Origin: Aureibacter tunicatorum
GTDB taxonomy: Bacteria; Bacteroidota; Bacteroidia; Cytophagales; Cyclobacteriaceae
Assembly (NCBI RefSeq): GCF_036492635.1
Contig: NZ_AP025305.1
Location: 1,240,001-1,304,000 of the forward strand
Direction of reading: 5' to 3'
Length of the DNA: 64,000 bases
The position numbers and the translations under genes are program-made. Below the pieces are notes generated by a model. It saw only the letters and a list, made by a program, of their open reading frames with translations, ran no database searches and was not told the DNA's origin. Shown here one piece after another: positions 52,337-61,751 of the stretch (positions are counted from its first letter, which is position 1; every line of letters starts with the position of its first letter).

Positions 52337-54499
52337 ATGAAAAAAATACACATGTGGAAAATTATTGGCCGCGTGCTGATAATTTGCTTGGCTTTGTCTT
52401 GTTCAGAGCAAAAAGAAACAAATAAGAATAAAATTGAGAATCCATTGTTAGGTAAATTTGATAATAAATTTGGAGCCGCTCCATTTGATAAAATAAAGCC
52501 GGAGCATTTTATCCCTGCGATAGAAGCGGGTATTCAAGAAGGAAAAAAGGAGGTTGAAGCGATAATTGATAACTCCGAGAAGCCTAGTTTTGAGAACACA
52601 ATTGTGGCTTTGGAGCGTTCGGGAGCTTTGCTTTCCAGAACGAACACTTTACTGGGGCATTTGAATAGCGCTGAGACAAATTCTGATATTCAGGAAGCTG
52701 CAAGAAAAGCATCGCCATTGACTTCTGATTATTACAACGATTTATTGCTTAATGAAGCTTTATTCAAAAGAGTGAAGCAAGTGTACGATCAAAAGTCGAC
52801 TTTGGGATTGAATCCAGAGCAATCGACTTTGCTGGAAAACAAGTACAGAATGTTCGCTAATAACGGAGCTTTATTGGATAGTGAGGGCAAAAATCATTTG
52901 AGAGAAATCAATAAGAAATTGTCCGAGTTGAAGATAAAATTCGGAGAAAATGTGTTGGCAGAAACGAATGAGCTATTGGTCGTGGTAGAGGAAGAGTCCA
53001 GACTGTCGGGAATTCCAGAAGACGCGATAGAAAGGGCCAAAAAAGTAGCTACTGACAAACAAATGCCTGAATCATGGGCGTTTACCTTGCATATGCCAAG
53101 CTATATAGCTGTGATGACATATGCCGATGATCGACAGTTGAGAGAGGAAATGCTTAAAACGTACAAGAGCCAAGGAAACAACGGCAACGAGAATGACAAT
53201 AGAGAAGTTGTAAGACAATTGGTGCAACTTCGATACGAGAAGGCTAAGCTTTTAGGATATGGCAATTATGCAGATATGGTTTTGGAGGAGCGCATGGCCG
53301 ATTCAGAGGAAGCTGTGATTGGATTCTTGGATAAATTGTATGACTTGGCAATGCCTGTGGCTCAAAAGGAGAAAAAAGAGCTCGCTGAATTCATGAAAAA
53401 AGAAGGATTGAACGATGACGTTCAAGCTTGGGACTGGTCGTATTATTCTGAAAAATTGAAAAAGTCGAAGTTTGATGTCAATGATGAAGATCTAAAGCCA
53501 TATTTCAAATTGGAGAATGTTTTGGATGGGATTTTTGAAATATCAAATCGTTTATTCGGAATTAGCTTTGAAAAGGTAGAGGGGATTCCTGTCTGGCATG
53601 AGGATGTGATGACATATGAGATGAAAGACGAGAATGGTAAGCATTTGGCTTTATTTTACGCTGATTATTTCCCTAGAGAAGGCAAGCGAGGCGGTGCTTG
53701 GATGAATTCGATTAGACCTCAATTGACAGGCGAGCAAGGCGAGGTGAGACCTCATGTGATCAATATTTGCAGCTTTACGCCGCCTACTGAAGATAAACCG
53801 TCATTATTGACTTATAGAGAGGTTGAAACATTGTTTCATGAATTTGGACATGGATTGCACGGCATGTTAGCCCAAGGGAATTACGCGAGTATTTCAGGTA
53901 CAGGAGTTTATAGAGATTTTGTGGAGTTGCCATCCCAGTTGTTGGAAAATTGGGCTGGAGAAGCGGAAGCATTGGAGCTATTTGCCAAGCATTATCAAAC
54001 GGGAGAATCAATTCCTGCTGAATTGGTGGACAAGATCAAGAAAAGCTCTCAATTCAATGAAGGCTACGCAACAATAAGACAGCTTAGTTTTGGGTACTTG
54101 GATATGGCTTGGCATACTTTGGGAGAGAATGAGTCTCAACGAATGAATGAATTCGCGAAAGACATCAATAGTGTGGAGAGCTTTGAAAATGACGCCATGA
54201 AGAAAACAAGAATGTTTCCGGTGATTGATGGCGATGTGATGAGCACTCAGTTCGGGCATTTGTTTGCGGGAGGTTATGCCGCAGGATATTATAGTTACAA
54301 GTGGGCTGAAGTTTTGGATGCTGACGCTTTTGAGCAATTCAAGAAACAAGGAATCTTTGACCAAACAGTTGCCGACAAGTTCAAGGACAATGTATTGACT
54401 AAAGGTGGTTCCGAGCACCCGATGGTATTATACAAGCGATTTGCTGGACAAGAGCCTTCTGTGGACGCCTTGGCAAGACGAGCAGGTTTTATTAAATAA
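52337..54499 (+). CDS. M3-family metallopeptidase (Dcp/oligopeptidase A-like) lipoprotein
   Basis: Zinc peptidase, probably peptidyl-dipeptidase or oligopeptidase, anchored in the envelope by a lipid (signal to Cys23, LALSCSEQKE). The 720-aa length matches Dcp. The active site HEFGHGLHG has His501, Glu502 and His505; the third ligand Glu is near residue 530 (YRDFVELPSQLLENW). The C-terminal VLTKGGSEHPMVLYKRFAGQEP is typical of M3A, and FNEGYATIRQL lies in the substrate-binding region. E. coli Dcp is not a lipoprotein, so the anchored form would act on periplasmic peptides. A terminator follows. Confidence 0.94.
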   Translation: MKKIHMWKIIGRVLIICLALSCSEQKETNKNKIENPLLGKFDNKFGAAPFDKIKPEHFIPAIEAGIQEGKKEVEAIIDNSEKPSFENTIVALERSGALLSRTNTLLGHLNSAETNSDIQEAARKASPLTSDYYNDLLLNEALFKRVKQVYDQKSTLGLNPEQSTLLENKYRMFANNGALLDSEGKNHLREINKKLSELKIKFGENVLAETNELLVVVEEESRLSGIPEDAIERAKKVATDKQMPESWAFTLHMPSYIAVMTYADDRQLREEMLKTYKSQGNNGNENDNREVVRQLVQLRYEKAKLLGYGNYADMVLEERMADSEEAVIGFLDKLYDLAMPVAQKEKKELAEFMKKEGLNDDVQAWDWSYYSEKLKKSKFDVNDEDLKPYFKLENVLDGIFEISNRLFGISFEKVEGIPVWHEDVMTYEMKDENGKHLALFYADYFPREGKRGGAWMNSIRPQLTGEQGEVRPHVINICSFTPPTEDKPSLLTYREVETLFHEFGHGLHGMLAQGNYASISGTGVYRDFVELPSQLLENWAGEAEALELFAKHYQTGESIPAELVDKIKKSSQFNEGYATIRQLSFGYLDMAWHTLGENESQRMNEFAKDINSVESFENDAMKKTRMFPVIDGDVMSTQFGHLFAGGYAAGYYSYKWAEVLDADAFEQFKKQGIFDQTVADKFKDNVLTKGGSEHPMVLYKRFAGQEPSVDALARRAGFIK

Positions 54500-54525
54500 A
54501 ATATTATTCTATAAAAAGTAATTCT

Positions 54526-54554
54526 AAGCAACTGCTATTGGCAGTTGCTTTTTT
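54526..54554 (+). terminator. Rho-independent terminator after the M3 peptidase gene
   Basis: AAGCAACTGC/GCAGTTGCTT perfect 10-bp stem with loop TATTG, then TTTT. Confidence 0.9.
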
Positions 54555-54670
54555 GTTTCCGGCAGTTTCAATAAATGAATGAGAATATTGCAGGACAGTT
54601 TTACTCAATGCAGTGATTGGTTGGGGAATTTTAGCCAGTTCTTTTTAAATTAAATACAAATCGAAGAACT

Positions 54671-55282
54671 ATGGCAGAAAGAAAAAATCATTGGGAAACA
54701 GTATACCTTAATAAAAGTCCCGAACAAGTCAGTTGGACGCAAGAAGAACCAACAGTATCCTTGGAAATGATTAAAGGGTTAAAGTTGGAGAAATCAGCTA
54801 AAATTATTGATGTAGGGGGAGGGGATAGCAACTTAGTTGACTTTTTATTAGAAGAGGGCTATGAGAATATCACCGTTTTGGATATTTCAACCAAAGCTTT
54901 GGAAAAGGCTCAACAAAGGTTAGGAATAGAGAAAGCGTCGAAAGTTAAATGGATTGCAAGTGATATTGTCGAATTTAAACCAGAAGAGCATTATGATTTA
55001 TGGCATGATAGGGCTGCATTTCACTTTCTTACTACTGAAGAACAGATCAACGCGTATATCAAAATTGCCGAGGAATTTGCAGACAGATATTTGGTTGTAG
55101 GCACTTTTTCAGATAACGGTCCCAAAAAATGCAGTGGCTTGGAAATTACTCAATATAGCGAAGAGGAGATGGCTAATGTGTTTGGGGAAGATTTTGAAAA
55201 GATGTACTGCATAGAGCATGAACATGTGACGCCTTTTAATACGAAGCAGAATTTCGTGTTTTGCAGTTTTATGAAAAAATGA
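54671..55282 (+). CDS. Class I SAM-dependent methyltransferase
   Basis: 203-aa methyltransferase. The SAM-binding motif I is IIDVGGGDSNLVDFLL (about residues 45-60); VTVLDIS is its acidic partner region. The segment DLWHDRAAFHFLTTEEQINAYI lies where related small methyltransferases place their motif IV, and KQNFVFCSFMKK is the usual C-terminal beta hairpin. The N-terminal WETVYLNKSPEQVSW resembles small thiol or lysine methyltransferase relatives. The substrate cannot be told. Single gene, closed by a terminator. Confidence 0.88.
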   Translation: MAERKNHWETVYLNKSPEQVSWTQEEPTVSLEMIKGLKLEKSAKIIDVGGGDSNLVDFLLEEGYENITVLDISTKALEKAQQRLGIEKASKVKWIASDIVEFKPEEHYDLWHDRAAFHFLTTEEQINAYIKIAEEFADRYLVVGTFSDNGPKKCSGLEITQYSEEEMANVFGEDFEKMYCIEHEHVTPFNTKQNFVFCSFMKK

Positions 55283-55292
55283 TTTTAGATAA

Positions 55293-55329
55293 AATAACCT
55301 CTCAATGATTCTGTGATTGAGAGGTTATT
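55293..55329. terminator. Bidirectional terminator
   Basis: Perfect 14-bp stem AATAACCTCTCAAT/ATTGAGAGGTTATT with a 9-nt loop, between convergent genes ending at 55282 and 55347. Confidence 0.85.
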
Positions 55330-55346
55330 AATATTCAATTAGCTAT

Positions 55347-55811
55347 TTAGTTAATTTGCTTTCTAAAAATGAATCTAGTAATGAAGATCCCTTTGCCATC
55401 GCCTTTACCGCTATCACTTTCAACTCCACTTGTCACAAATGCTAATTCATATCCTTCTTTAACCAAGCTGTTAATTTTCGATGATATTAAGGCATCGTTT
55501 GATGCTACATTTTGGAAGTTGATACCAGCAGCACTAAAAAAGTTAAGAAGTTTTGTTTCAGCAAACTTATTTACTTTTGCATCAGATCTTTTGACATCTT
55601 TTTGATTGCTTTTTTTCCCATCAACTCTTTCAGTAGTGAAGCTCTCGGCATCTAAAGGATTTTTCTCTTCGATGATTCTTGACCTACCAATACCCATTGG
55701 TACAATTGATTCGACAGTTGTTACAATTTTGTACTCATAATCTTGAGAAAAAGCTACTTCAGAAATTGCCATTAATGCAAAAACCAAAGATAAAATTTTA
55801 ATTTTAAGCAT
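55347..55811 (-). CDS. Small secreted protein of unknown function
   Basis: Not recognised. The frame is open to 55871, but the Met at 55811 (MLKIKILSLVFALMAISEVAFSQ) gives a clean signal peptide, so 154 aa. The mature part starts with YEYKIVTTVESIVPMGIGRSR, has a Lys/Asp-rich loop (GKKSNQKDVKRSDAK), a helix (LLNFFSAAGINFQNVASND), and ends in beta strands (ELAFVTSGVES, FITRFIFRKQIN). No Cys or metal motifs. Periplasmic localisation is likely. Single gene. Confidence 0.68.
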   Translation of the reverse strand: MLKIKILSLVFALMAISEVAFSQDYEYKIVTTVESIVPMGIGRSRIIEEKNPLDAESFTTERVDGKKSNQKDVKRSDAKVNKFAETKLLNFFSAAGINFQNVASNDALISSKINSLVKEGYELAFVTSGVESDSGKGDGKGIFITRFIFRKQIN

Positions 55812-56209
55812 AGTATTTAGTTTAATTAGTTTAGTTAGCTCAAAATTGACTTTTTTATTGTAAAATTTCAACTGATATTATGTGAATTGTTCTTTGAATA
55901 TTATTATTTAGTTTGTTTAATAAATAAAATGCATTATTTTATTTATTAAGTTAAATAATGCAAATTTAGGCATGAATATTCAATGGGTTATAGTTTTGAC
56001 TTTTAAAAAAATTAAATGCCTATCCTTGAAGAGTATGTTTTGAGTTGTGTTTTCTTTTAGAGAAAGTATGGATTGTTAAGTCTCTTTCTGATATGGATAT
56101 AATGGAAGTTAAAAAAGGGAATTAATCATAAAAAAACCACTATGATCAAATGACCACAGTGGCTTATTCTCAACTTAAAATTTAGCGTAATTTAAAATAG
56201 ACGCTAACA
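55812..56209. other. Intergenic region, ~400 bp
   Basis: AT-rich spacer between the secreted small protein and the M43 protease 3' end. It holds the promoter region of the small gene (55812-56000) and the protease terminator (56131-56163). I see no ORF or repeat with coding character. Confidence 0.5.
56131..56163 (-). terminator. Terminator of the M43 protease gene
   Basis: On the minus strand, GCCACTGTGGTCA pairs imperfectly with TGATCATAGTGG around a short loop and is followed by TTTTTT. It lies 47 bp after the protease stop. Confidence 0.75.
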
Positions 56210-59200
56210 CTATTTAACCAGCACTCTCTTTACTACTTTTCCTTCAGAAGTGTTGATATGCACTAAATAAACTCCTGATACTTGATCGCTTATATCTACT
56301 TTGGAACCTTCAGTAATGGTAGCGATTTGTTTGCCTATTACATTATAAACAATAATTGATTGAATCGTAATTCCTATGCCATTCACATGGAACACCCCTT
56401 GATTAGGGTTAGGGTGGATTTTGATATTGGCTGTCAGGTCGTTATTGCCCAAAGGAACTGAATTCTCGATAGTAATAGATTTTATAACATCTTCGGCAGG
56501 GTTGAATTCATCATTTCCATCTTGAGAAGCAGTCACATCAGCAGTCCCTGGACCAACTATTAACAATTCTCCATTTTCAATTCTAACTACAGATACATCT
56601 GAGCTTGAATACGCAACATCCAGTCCAGATGTAGCAGTTGCTGTCAATGCAATATTAGCATCGCCAACTTTAGCCGTTGACTGAAGATTGAATGTGATGG
56701 TTTGGTCTTGAGCTTCAATTTCTTTTTCTTTTTGACCTGCTTTTATTTGAGCTTCAGGCTCTTCATTATATGCATAGTCAATGATTTCAACAGTAGATCC
56801 ATCCGCCGCAACTGCAAATTGAGCCCATCCGTAATGATCTTTTCCTGCTATTGTAAATCTAAATCCTGCGTAACCCGTCTGACCAGCCCATACTGTATAA
56901 TCGTCATTGTACAAATGATGTAGATTATTTGAATCTCCGCCTTGAACCCAATTTGAATTCTCGTCAATTACTTCATTTTCATTTATTAAGGTAACATTCC
57001 TATCTCCGTCGACAGAAACAACGAAACCTTGATAAGACTCAACTTCAAAACTAGATCCGTTATACCAAATGCCGTGTCCTTTAGCCCCTGATGGAGAAAA
57101 ATCCATATCTAAAGTAAAGAACCATTTTCTAAATGTATTATCTCCTTTATCAATCGTTTTTGTAGCGACATCATGATTGCCGTCAACTATTTCATCACCG
57201 TAGATTATTTTATATGGGCCTTTTACAGCTATAGAGTAATTATTAAGGTCTACATTGATAACTTTATCAGCATCGACACCTTCAAAAGCTGCGTCAGTAA
57301 ACTCTATAGTAATATTCTCAAATGCATCTCCAACAGACAAAGAAGATGGATCTGAAACTACTATTCTTCCCATTAGAGAAGTCGCTGTAGATTTTGATAT
57401 TTCTAAAGTAAATCCGCTCGGCAAGCCATCAACAGTATAGTGTGTCCCTTCAATTAAATCACCATTAATTGCGCTATTAAATTCTCCGTTTTTAATGTTG
57501 ATCACATTATCCACTGACATAGCATTTCCATTTTGAAGTCTCAGTTGGAATTCTGATGATGCAGGACTGATTACAGGAGCTAATTGTGGAATAGTAATAG
57601 GTAAATTAGGAGCGAGTCTATAAGCTGCGTCTATGACGGTTACATCATTAGCATTGTTTCCTACAGCGATTTGCAACCATGCATAATGTTTTTGACCATT
57701 TGTAAATTCAAGTTCAAGGCCTATAAAACCTTCCGTATTCTCAAACACTGTATAGTTGTCATTCCAGAAACTAGGATAGTCCGGATAAGCTTCTGATTGC
57801 AATAAGTTTGAATTTGGCCCTACAACATCGCCAGATTCAAGTTTATCAATATTCGTTGTGTTTCCAATAACAACAACTCTACCTACTTGATACATTTCCA
57901 AATCCCATGCACCAGGATCTTTGCCTGTATTCCAAAATGTTCCAAATCCCCACTGTGATTCATCATTTGGGTTGCTTGCTTGATTGTCAGTGATTCTAAA
58001 CCACTCCCATCCATCATCGTTGTATACATTCAATGGAACATACTCAATTCCATCTTCAATTAGTATTTGATCTTTATCTTCAAAGTTAATGCTTAAATCA
58101 AAATCAACATCTTTGAAAGCCGATGCGTCATTATTACTAAATGCGGAATTATTAAATGTTAAAGTTATATTATCAACATTATGATAAGATTCATGCTTGT
58201 CAGCATTTCCAATCAAATTAAGGGTTACTTCATTTGATGATGCTATCTCTAGTTCGGCTGTTAAACCTGAAGGGATATTTTCAACGGTATAATCCGTTCC
58301 CAATGTCAACTGTCCCGTTGAAGCCTTAAATTGAACGTTGTCACTTATGATTTCAAAAGTGGTTGAGCCCACCGAACCATTATTTTCTTCATTTTCATTA
58401 AAAACCAAAGAGCCAGGAACTATTTTATTTGATCCTTTAAATCCAGTTACAATTGGACCATCTGGTTTATTATAATAAGCCGCGTCAATGACTGTGATTT
58501 CATCTCCGGCAGCATTGACTGCGATCTGAATCCATCCATAAAATCTTTCGCCTTCATGCTCAAAAGAAATACCCGCATATTTTGACTGGCCCACCCAAGA
58601 TGTGAAATTAACACCATCTGTTTTTTTGACAGAATGGTAATAATAATTACTGGCATTGATATTTGATGTTAGCCATTGGGAGTTTCCTGCTGGATTAGAT
58701 CCTACTTCTACGCCTTCATCTAGCATTTCCACATATGTATATTCAGTAGATCCGGGCTCCATGGTCGCTAATACTTGGCGTCCACCTTCATCAGACATAC
58801 CTAACTCAAGATAATCACCATCAGCATAAGTATAGAAATATGTATTTGGCACACTAAGATCAATCGTAAAACCTACATTGCCTCTGTCGTCATCGTCATC
58901 AGCGCTTCCCGAATTATTAGAAACAGCTGGAGAGAATTTTTTGTAAATTACGTCATAATCGTCTCTAAAAACAATCGATATTACATCGCTTCCGGGGTTT
59001 TGAATCATCGAAACATCTAGATTAAACGCAGGAGCCAAGAACTCCAATTCAAAATTTGTCACGCTTTCAGATGCAGTATGCGCGTTAGCTTTTCCAGTAA
59101 ATGTTATTTTTACTGAAGTAGCGCTAGCAACGGTTACCACAGGAGTCAAACCATCAGGCACATTGCTCACTCTATAGTCAGTTCCTGAGACTAATTCTTG

Positions 59201-60415
59201 TCCCACAGGTTTGGTGAAATTCATTGCTGATGGATCTGATGTTCCTTTGATGGTTATTTCAATTTCACTATCGACTAGTCCGTCATTTGACAAGTTTTCT
59301 TTAAATCTAAGTTTATCAAATGAAAGAGCATAACTGTCAATTCCAAGGGTCCTTTTTAGGTTTTCAGGTGTCCATAACTGGTTACGTTCTGCTTCAGGAC
59401 TATTAAGCGAAGCTATTAATCGCTCTTTTTGTCCAAATGTAAACATTTTTGTACAAGCGGAATAATCCATGAAATTTTCATGGTTCACAGGCACGCCGCA
59501 TGGTTCAAAACTGTCATTACAGCCTTCAGGACCATGGCTTGTTGTCGGAGGAGTATCATCCACGAAGTCATTTGGCCCATCGCATCCACCTTGGAAAGGG
59601 TGAGCTAAGTTTAAGAAGTGGCCTAATTCATGAGTAAGCACTCGCTTCATGTGAAGGTTAAAGTCTCTGTCATCAGCAAAACCGCCCCAACCTAAAAATC
59701 GAGGGTTGAAAACGATGCCGTCTATGCCTTCATCAGCATAAGCTTGATTCGGCAAGAATGCCCATCCAGAGCCATATAGATCGTCGTCAGAGCCAGTATC
59801 CAAATCAGGAATATCTGTCAACCAAATATTGACATAACCCGGCCAATAGTCAGTATTGTCTTTTAGAAGACTTCCTCTCCAGTTGTTGTCTCTGCCACCG
59901 TCTTTGCCTTCATTTCGACCATCGTATTCGACACCTGGATATCTCACTATGCCGGCTTCATCAAGTCGGTTGCCTTCCGGGTCAAATATTGCCAGTCTAA
60001 ATTCTATGCCCATGTTGGCTCTTAAGTGAGCAAATCTAGGATCGACATCATTATAGTCATCATTCAATGCGTTGTAGTCTTCATTTAGAATCTCAACAGC
60101 GCTTTCGATTTGCTGTCTGGTAACAACGTCTCTTGAGCTCAGATTAAATCCTCTCACGCCATCGGAGATGTGGAAGATTAATGGAATAATATAATTGGTT
60201 TCAACGTCTGCTGATCTTGAAGCACGTTGCTTTTGGATATAGCTGTTGATGAATTCTTGCAAGCGATTGTATGAGTCCGCGTACTCTGAATTTTCCTGCA
60301 TATTTTTCTTGTGCAATTCCTCATCATGGTGAGTATGTGAGGGGTGCTCATGTGCAAATGCTCCGATTAAGGGGATCAATATGGCTAGTCCCCATAAGAG
60401 TAGTTTTTTGTTCAT
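56210..60415 (-). CDS. Giant secreted M43 metalloprotease with repeat modules and T9SS sorting domain
   Basis: 1401-aa secreted zinc protease. Signal peptide LLLWGLAILIPLIGAFAHEH; His-rich propeptide start; M43 (pappalysin/cytophagalysin) catalytic domain at ~70-345 with HELGHFLNLAH at 262-272 (Asn in place of the common Gly), and the Met-turn region NFMDYSACTKMF. Residues ~360-1240 alternate two module types three times: a beta-sandwich piece (for example EIEITIKGTSDPSAM, NVPDGLTPVVTV) and a longer piece ending in Y/WxQxAV...VIDxAY. Then comes an Ig-like (BIG2) domain and the ~75-residue type-A T9SS C-terminal signal (HPNPNQGVFHVNG, GVYLVHINTSEGKVVKRVLV). It is exported by the type IX system and probably attached or released. 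Confidence 0.93.
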   Translation of the reverse strand: MNKKLLLWGLAILIPLIGAFAHEHPSHTHHDEELHKKNMQENSEYADSYNRLQEFINSYIQKQRASRSADVETNYIIPLIFHISDGVRGFNLSSRDVVTRQQIESAVEILNEDYNALNDDYNDVDPRFAHLRANMGIEFRLAIFDPEGNRLDEAGIVRYPGVEYDGRNEGKDGGRDNNWRGSLLKDNTDYWPGYVNIWLTDIPDLDTGSDDDLYGSGWAFLPNQAYADEGIDGIVFNPRFLGWGGFADDRDFNLHMKRVLTHELGHFLNLAHPFQGGCDGPNDFVDDTPPTTSHGPEGCNDSFEPCGVPVNHENFMDYSACTKMFTFGQKERLIASLNSPEAERNQLWTPENLKRTLGIDSYALSFDKLRFKENLSNDGLVDSEIEITIKGTSDPSAMNFTKPVGQELVSGTDYRVSNVPDGLTPVVTVASATSVKITFTGKANAHTASESVTNFELEFLAPAFNLDVSMIQNPGSDVISIVFRDDYDVIYKKFSPAVSNNSGSADDDDDRGNVGFTIDLSVPNTYFYTYADGDYLELGMSDEGGRQVLATMEPGSTEYTYVEMLDEGVEVGSNPAGNSQWLTSNINASNYYYHSVKKTDGVNFTSWVGQSKYAGISFEHEGERFYGWIQIAVNAAGDEITVIDAAYYNKPDGPIVTGFKGSNKIVPGSLVFNENEENNGSVGSTTFEIISDNVQFKASTGQLTLGTDYTVENIPSGLTAELEIASSNEVTLNLIGNADKHESYHNVDNITLTFNNSAFSNNDASAFKDVDFDLSINFEDKDQILIEDGIEYVPLNVYNDDGWEWFRITDNQASNPNDESQWGFGTFWNTGKDPGAWDLEMYQVGRVVVIGNTTNIDKLESGDVVGPNSNLLQSEAYPDYPSFWNDNYTVFENTEGFIGLELEFTNGQKHYAWLQIAVGNNANDVTVIDAAYRLAPNLPITIPQLAPVISPASSEFQLRLQNGNAMSVDNVINIKNGEFNSAINGDLIEGTHYTVDGLPSGFTLEISKSTATSLMGRIVVSDPSSLSVGDAFENITIEFTDAAFEGVDADKVINVDLNNYSIAVKGPYKIIYGDEIVDGNHDVATKTIDKGDNTFRKWFFTLDMDFSPSGAKGHGIWYNGSSFEVESYQGFVVSVDGDRNVTLINENEVIDENSNWVQGGDSNNLHHLYNDDYTVWAGQTGYAGFRFTIAGKDHYGWAQFAVAADGSTVEIIDYAYNEEPEAQIKAGQKEKEIEAQDQTITFNLQSTAKVGDANIALTATATSGLDVAYSSSDVSVVRIENGELLIVGPGTADVTASQDGNDEFNPAEDVIKSITIENSVPLGNNDLTANIKIHPNPNQGVFHVNGIGITIQSIIVYNVIGKQIATITEGSKVDISDQVSGVYLVHINTSEGKVVKRVLVK

Positions 60416-61164
60416 TTCAAATCAAGTTTAATTAAAGTATAACTATTGTTGTTGTAAGGTCAATTCAAAAATGTCTTTGGTTTAAAATATGATTATTCCG
60501 ATTTTTTGATCGTTAAATTACTCATTTGTTATAGAATATTTGTCTGATGCTCCCTAAACGCGCATTTGCATGTCTGAATGAAGATTAACTGAATATATAT
60601 AAACTTAAACTCAAAAAGAAATTTTCAAAGAGGTGTTAAAGGATGATGAAAAATCATTTCTATATTTATTTTTTAATCTTAAATTGTTTTAATTGATTAT
60701 ATATTTGTTTTAATAATATTTTAATTGAATTAAAATATTTTATTATTGATTATTTAATGGGTGTGTGTTTATGGAAATAAATGCAACTTTGTTGCATTTA
60801 TTTTTAATGAAGGATTTATCTTCCTAGTGAAAACAAATACGATAATTACATAATAAATAGATTGTGTTTATTTGTTAAATTGAACTTTTTTAATTTTGGG
60901 TTTGCCGGTTTTTCAGATGGACGAGAGGTTTTACTTCCGAATTCAGATGAGAGCAACAAAGAATTTCTTAACAAGTAGTAGTAATTTTTGACTTAAAAAA
61001 TATTAATTATATATTTAAATAGTTAAAGTGTTGTTGTGCGTTGATTCAATTTTATGGTTGAAATATGGCATCGCTTTTTCTTTGTTAGAAATAAAATTGA
61101 TATCAATATTTGATATTTTTTTAAAAAGGGAATCATTACAATTTTTACCTAAAACAATATATAA
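60416..61164. other. AT-rich intergenic region, 749 bp
   Basis: Contains the promoter regions for the M43 gene (minus) and the SnoaL-like lipoprotein gene (plus). Very AT-rich runs fill 60640-60780 and 60980-61140. A perfect hairpin lies at 60775-60803, and a less AT-rich island at ~60898-60980 could be read as an ~25-residue fragment ending at a TAG. No recognisable gene. Confidence 0.6.
60775..60805. terminator. Orphan terminator-like hairpin
   Basis: Perfect 13-bp stem AAATAAATGCAAC/GTTGCATTTATTT with a 3-nt loop, flanked by A and T runs. No gene ends at it on either strand (nearest start is 360 bp away), so it may end an unannotated transcript. Confidence 0.55.
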
Positions 61165-61635
61165 ATGCAACGTATTTTTGGATTTCTATTTTTAGTTGTG
61201 ATCACGTTTTCGTGCAAACATGACAAAAGGCAGGTCAACAATGGACCAAGTGAAGGGCAAAAGAATAATGTGAATGTAGTCAATCAATATTTTAAACATT
61301 TCAACGGACACGATTGGCAAAAAATGGCTGAGCTGTATCAAGAGACAGCTCTCTTTAAAGATCCTAGTATTGGAAATAAGCCAATTAGCCAATCTCATGA
61401 AGAAATAGTTGGAAAGTATTCGACTCTAAATGAGGTTATCCCTGATTTGCATGATGAGGTAATCGAAGTTTACCCTTCAGGAGATAAAAATGTAATCGTT
61501 GAGTTTGTGTCCACAGGCACGACTCCTGACGGCAATAAATTTGAATTGCCGATTTGCACCATTTTCACTATTGAAAACGGGAAAATAAGCAAGGACTTTA
61601 CTTATTATGATAATTTTGATGAAAGCGGAGAGTGA
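61165..61635 (+). CDS. SnoaL-like (NTF2-fold) lipoprotein
   Basis: 156-aa lipoprotein (signal to Cys17, FLVVITFSCKHDK) followed by a SnoaL/NTF2-like cone fold (residues ~30-155). Landmarks are VVNQYFKHFNGHDWQKMAELY, FKDPSIGNKPISQSHEEI, VEFVSTGTTPDGNKFELPIC and FTIENGKISKDFTYYDNFD, typical of the ester-cyclase/limonene-hydrolase-like group. Members are often small-molecule-binding proteins with varied or no enzyme activity, so function is undefined. Single gene with a hairpin after it. Confidence 0.85.
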   Translation: MQRIFGFLFLVVITFSCKHDKRQVNNGPSEGQKNNVNVVNQYFKHFNGHDWQKMAELYQETALFKDPSIGNKPISQSHEEIVGKYSTLNEVIPDLHDEVIEVYPSGDKNVIVEFVSTGTTPDGNKFELPICTIFTIENGKISKDFTYYDNFDESGE

Positions 61636-61649
61636 TTCATGAAATGCAA

Positions 61650-61679
61650 ATGCAGAGTCCAATATTTTAGACTCTGCAT
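61650..61679. terminator. Terminator-like hairpin
   Basis: Perfect 10-bp stem ATGCAGAGTC/GACTCTGCAT with a 10-nt loop, between convergent genes. No long T-run. Confidence 0.65.
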
Positions 61680-61751
61680 TGTACAGTATATGAAATAATT
61701 AAAGAGTTTCTATTTAACTGTTTTTGTGTTCAAATATTTGACAAAGCAAGG

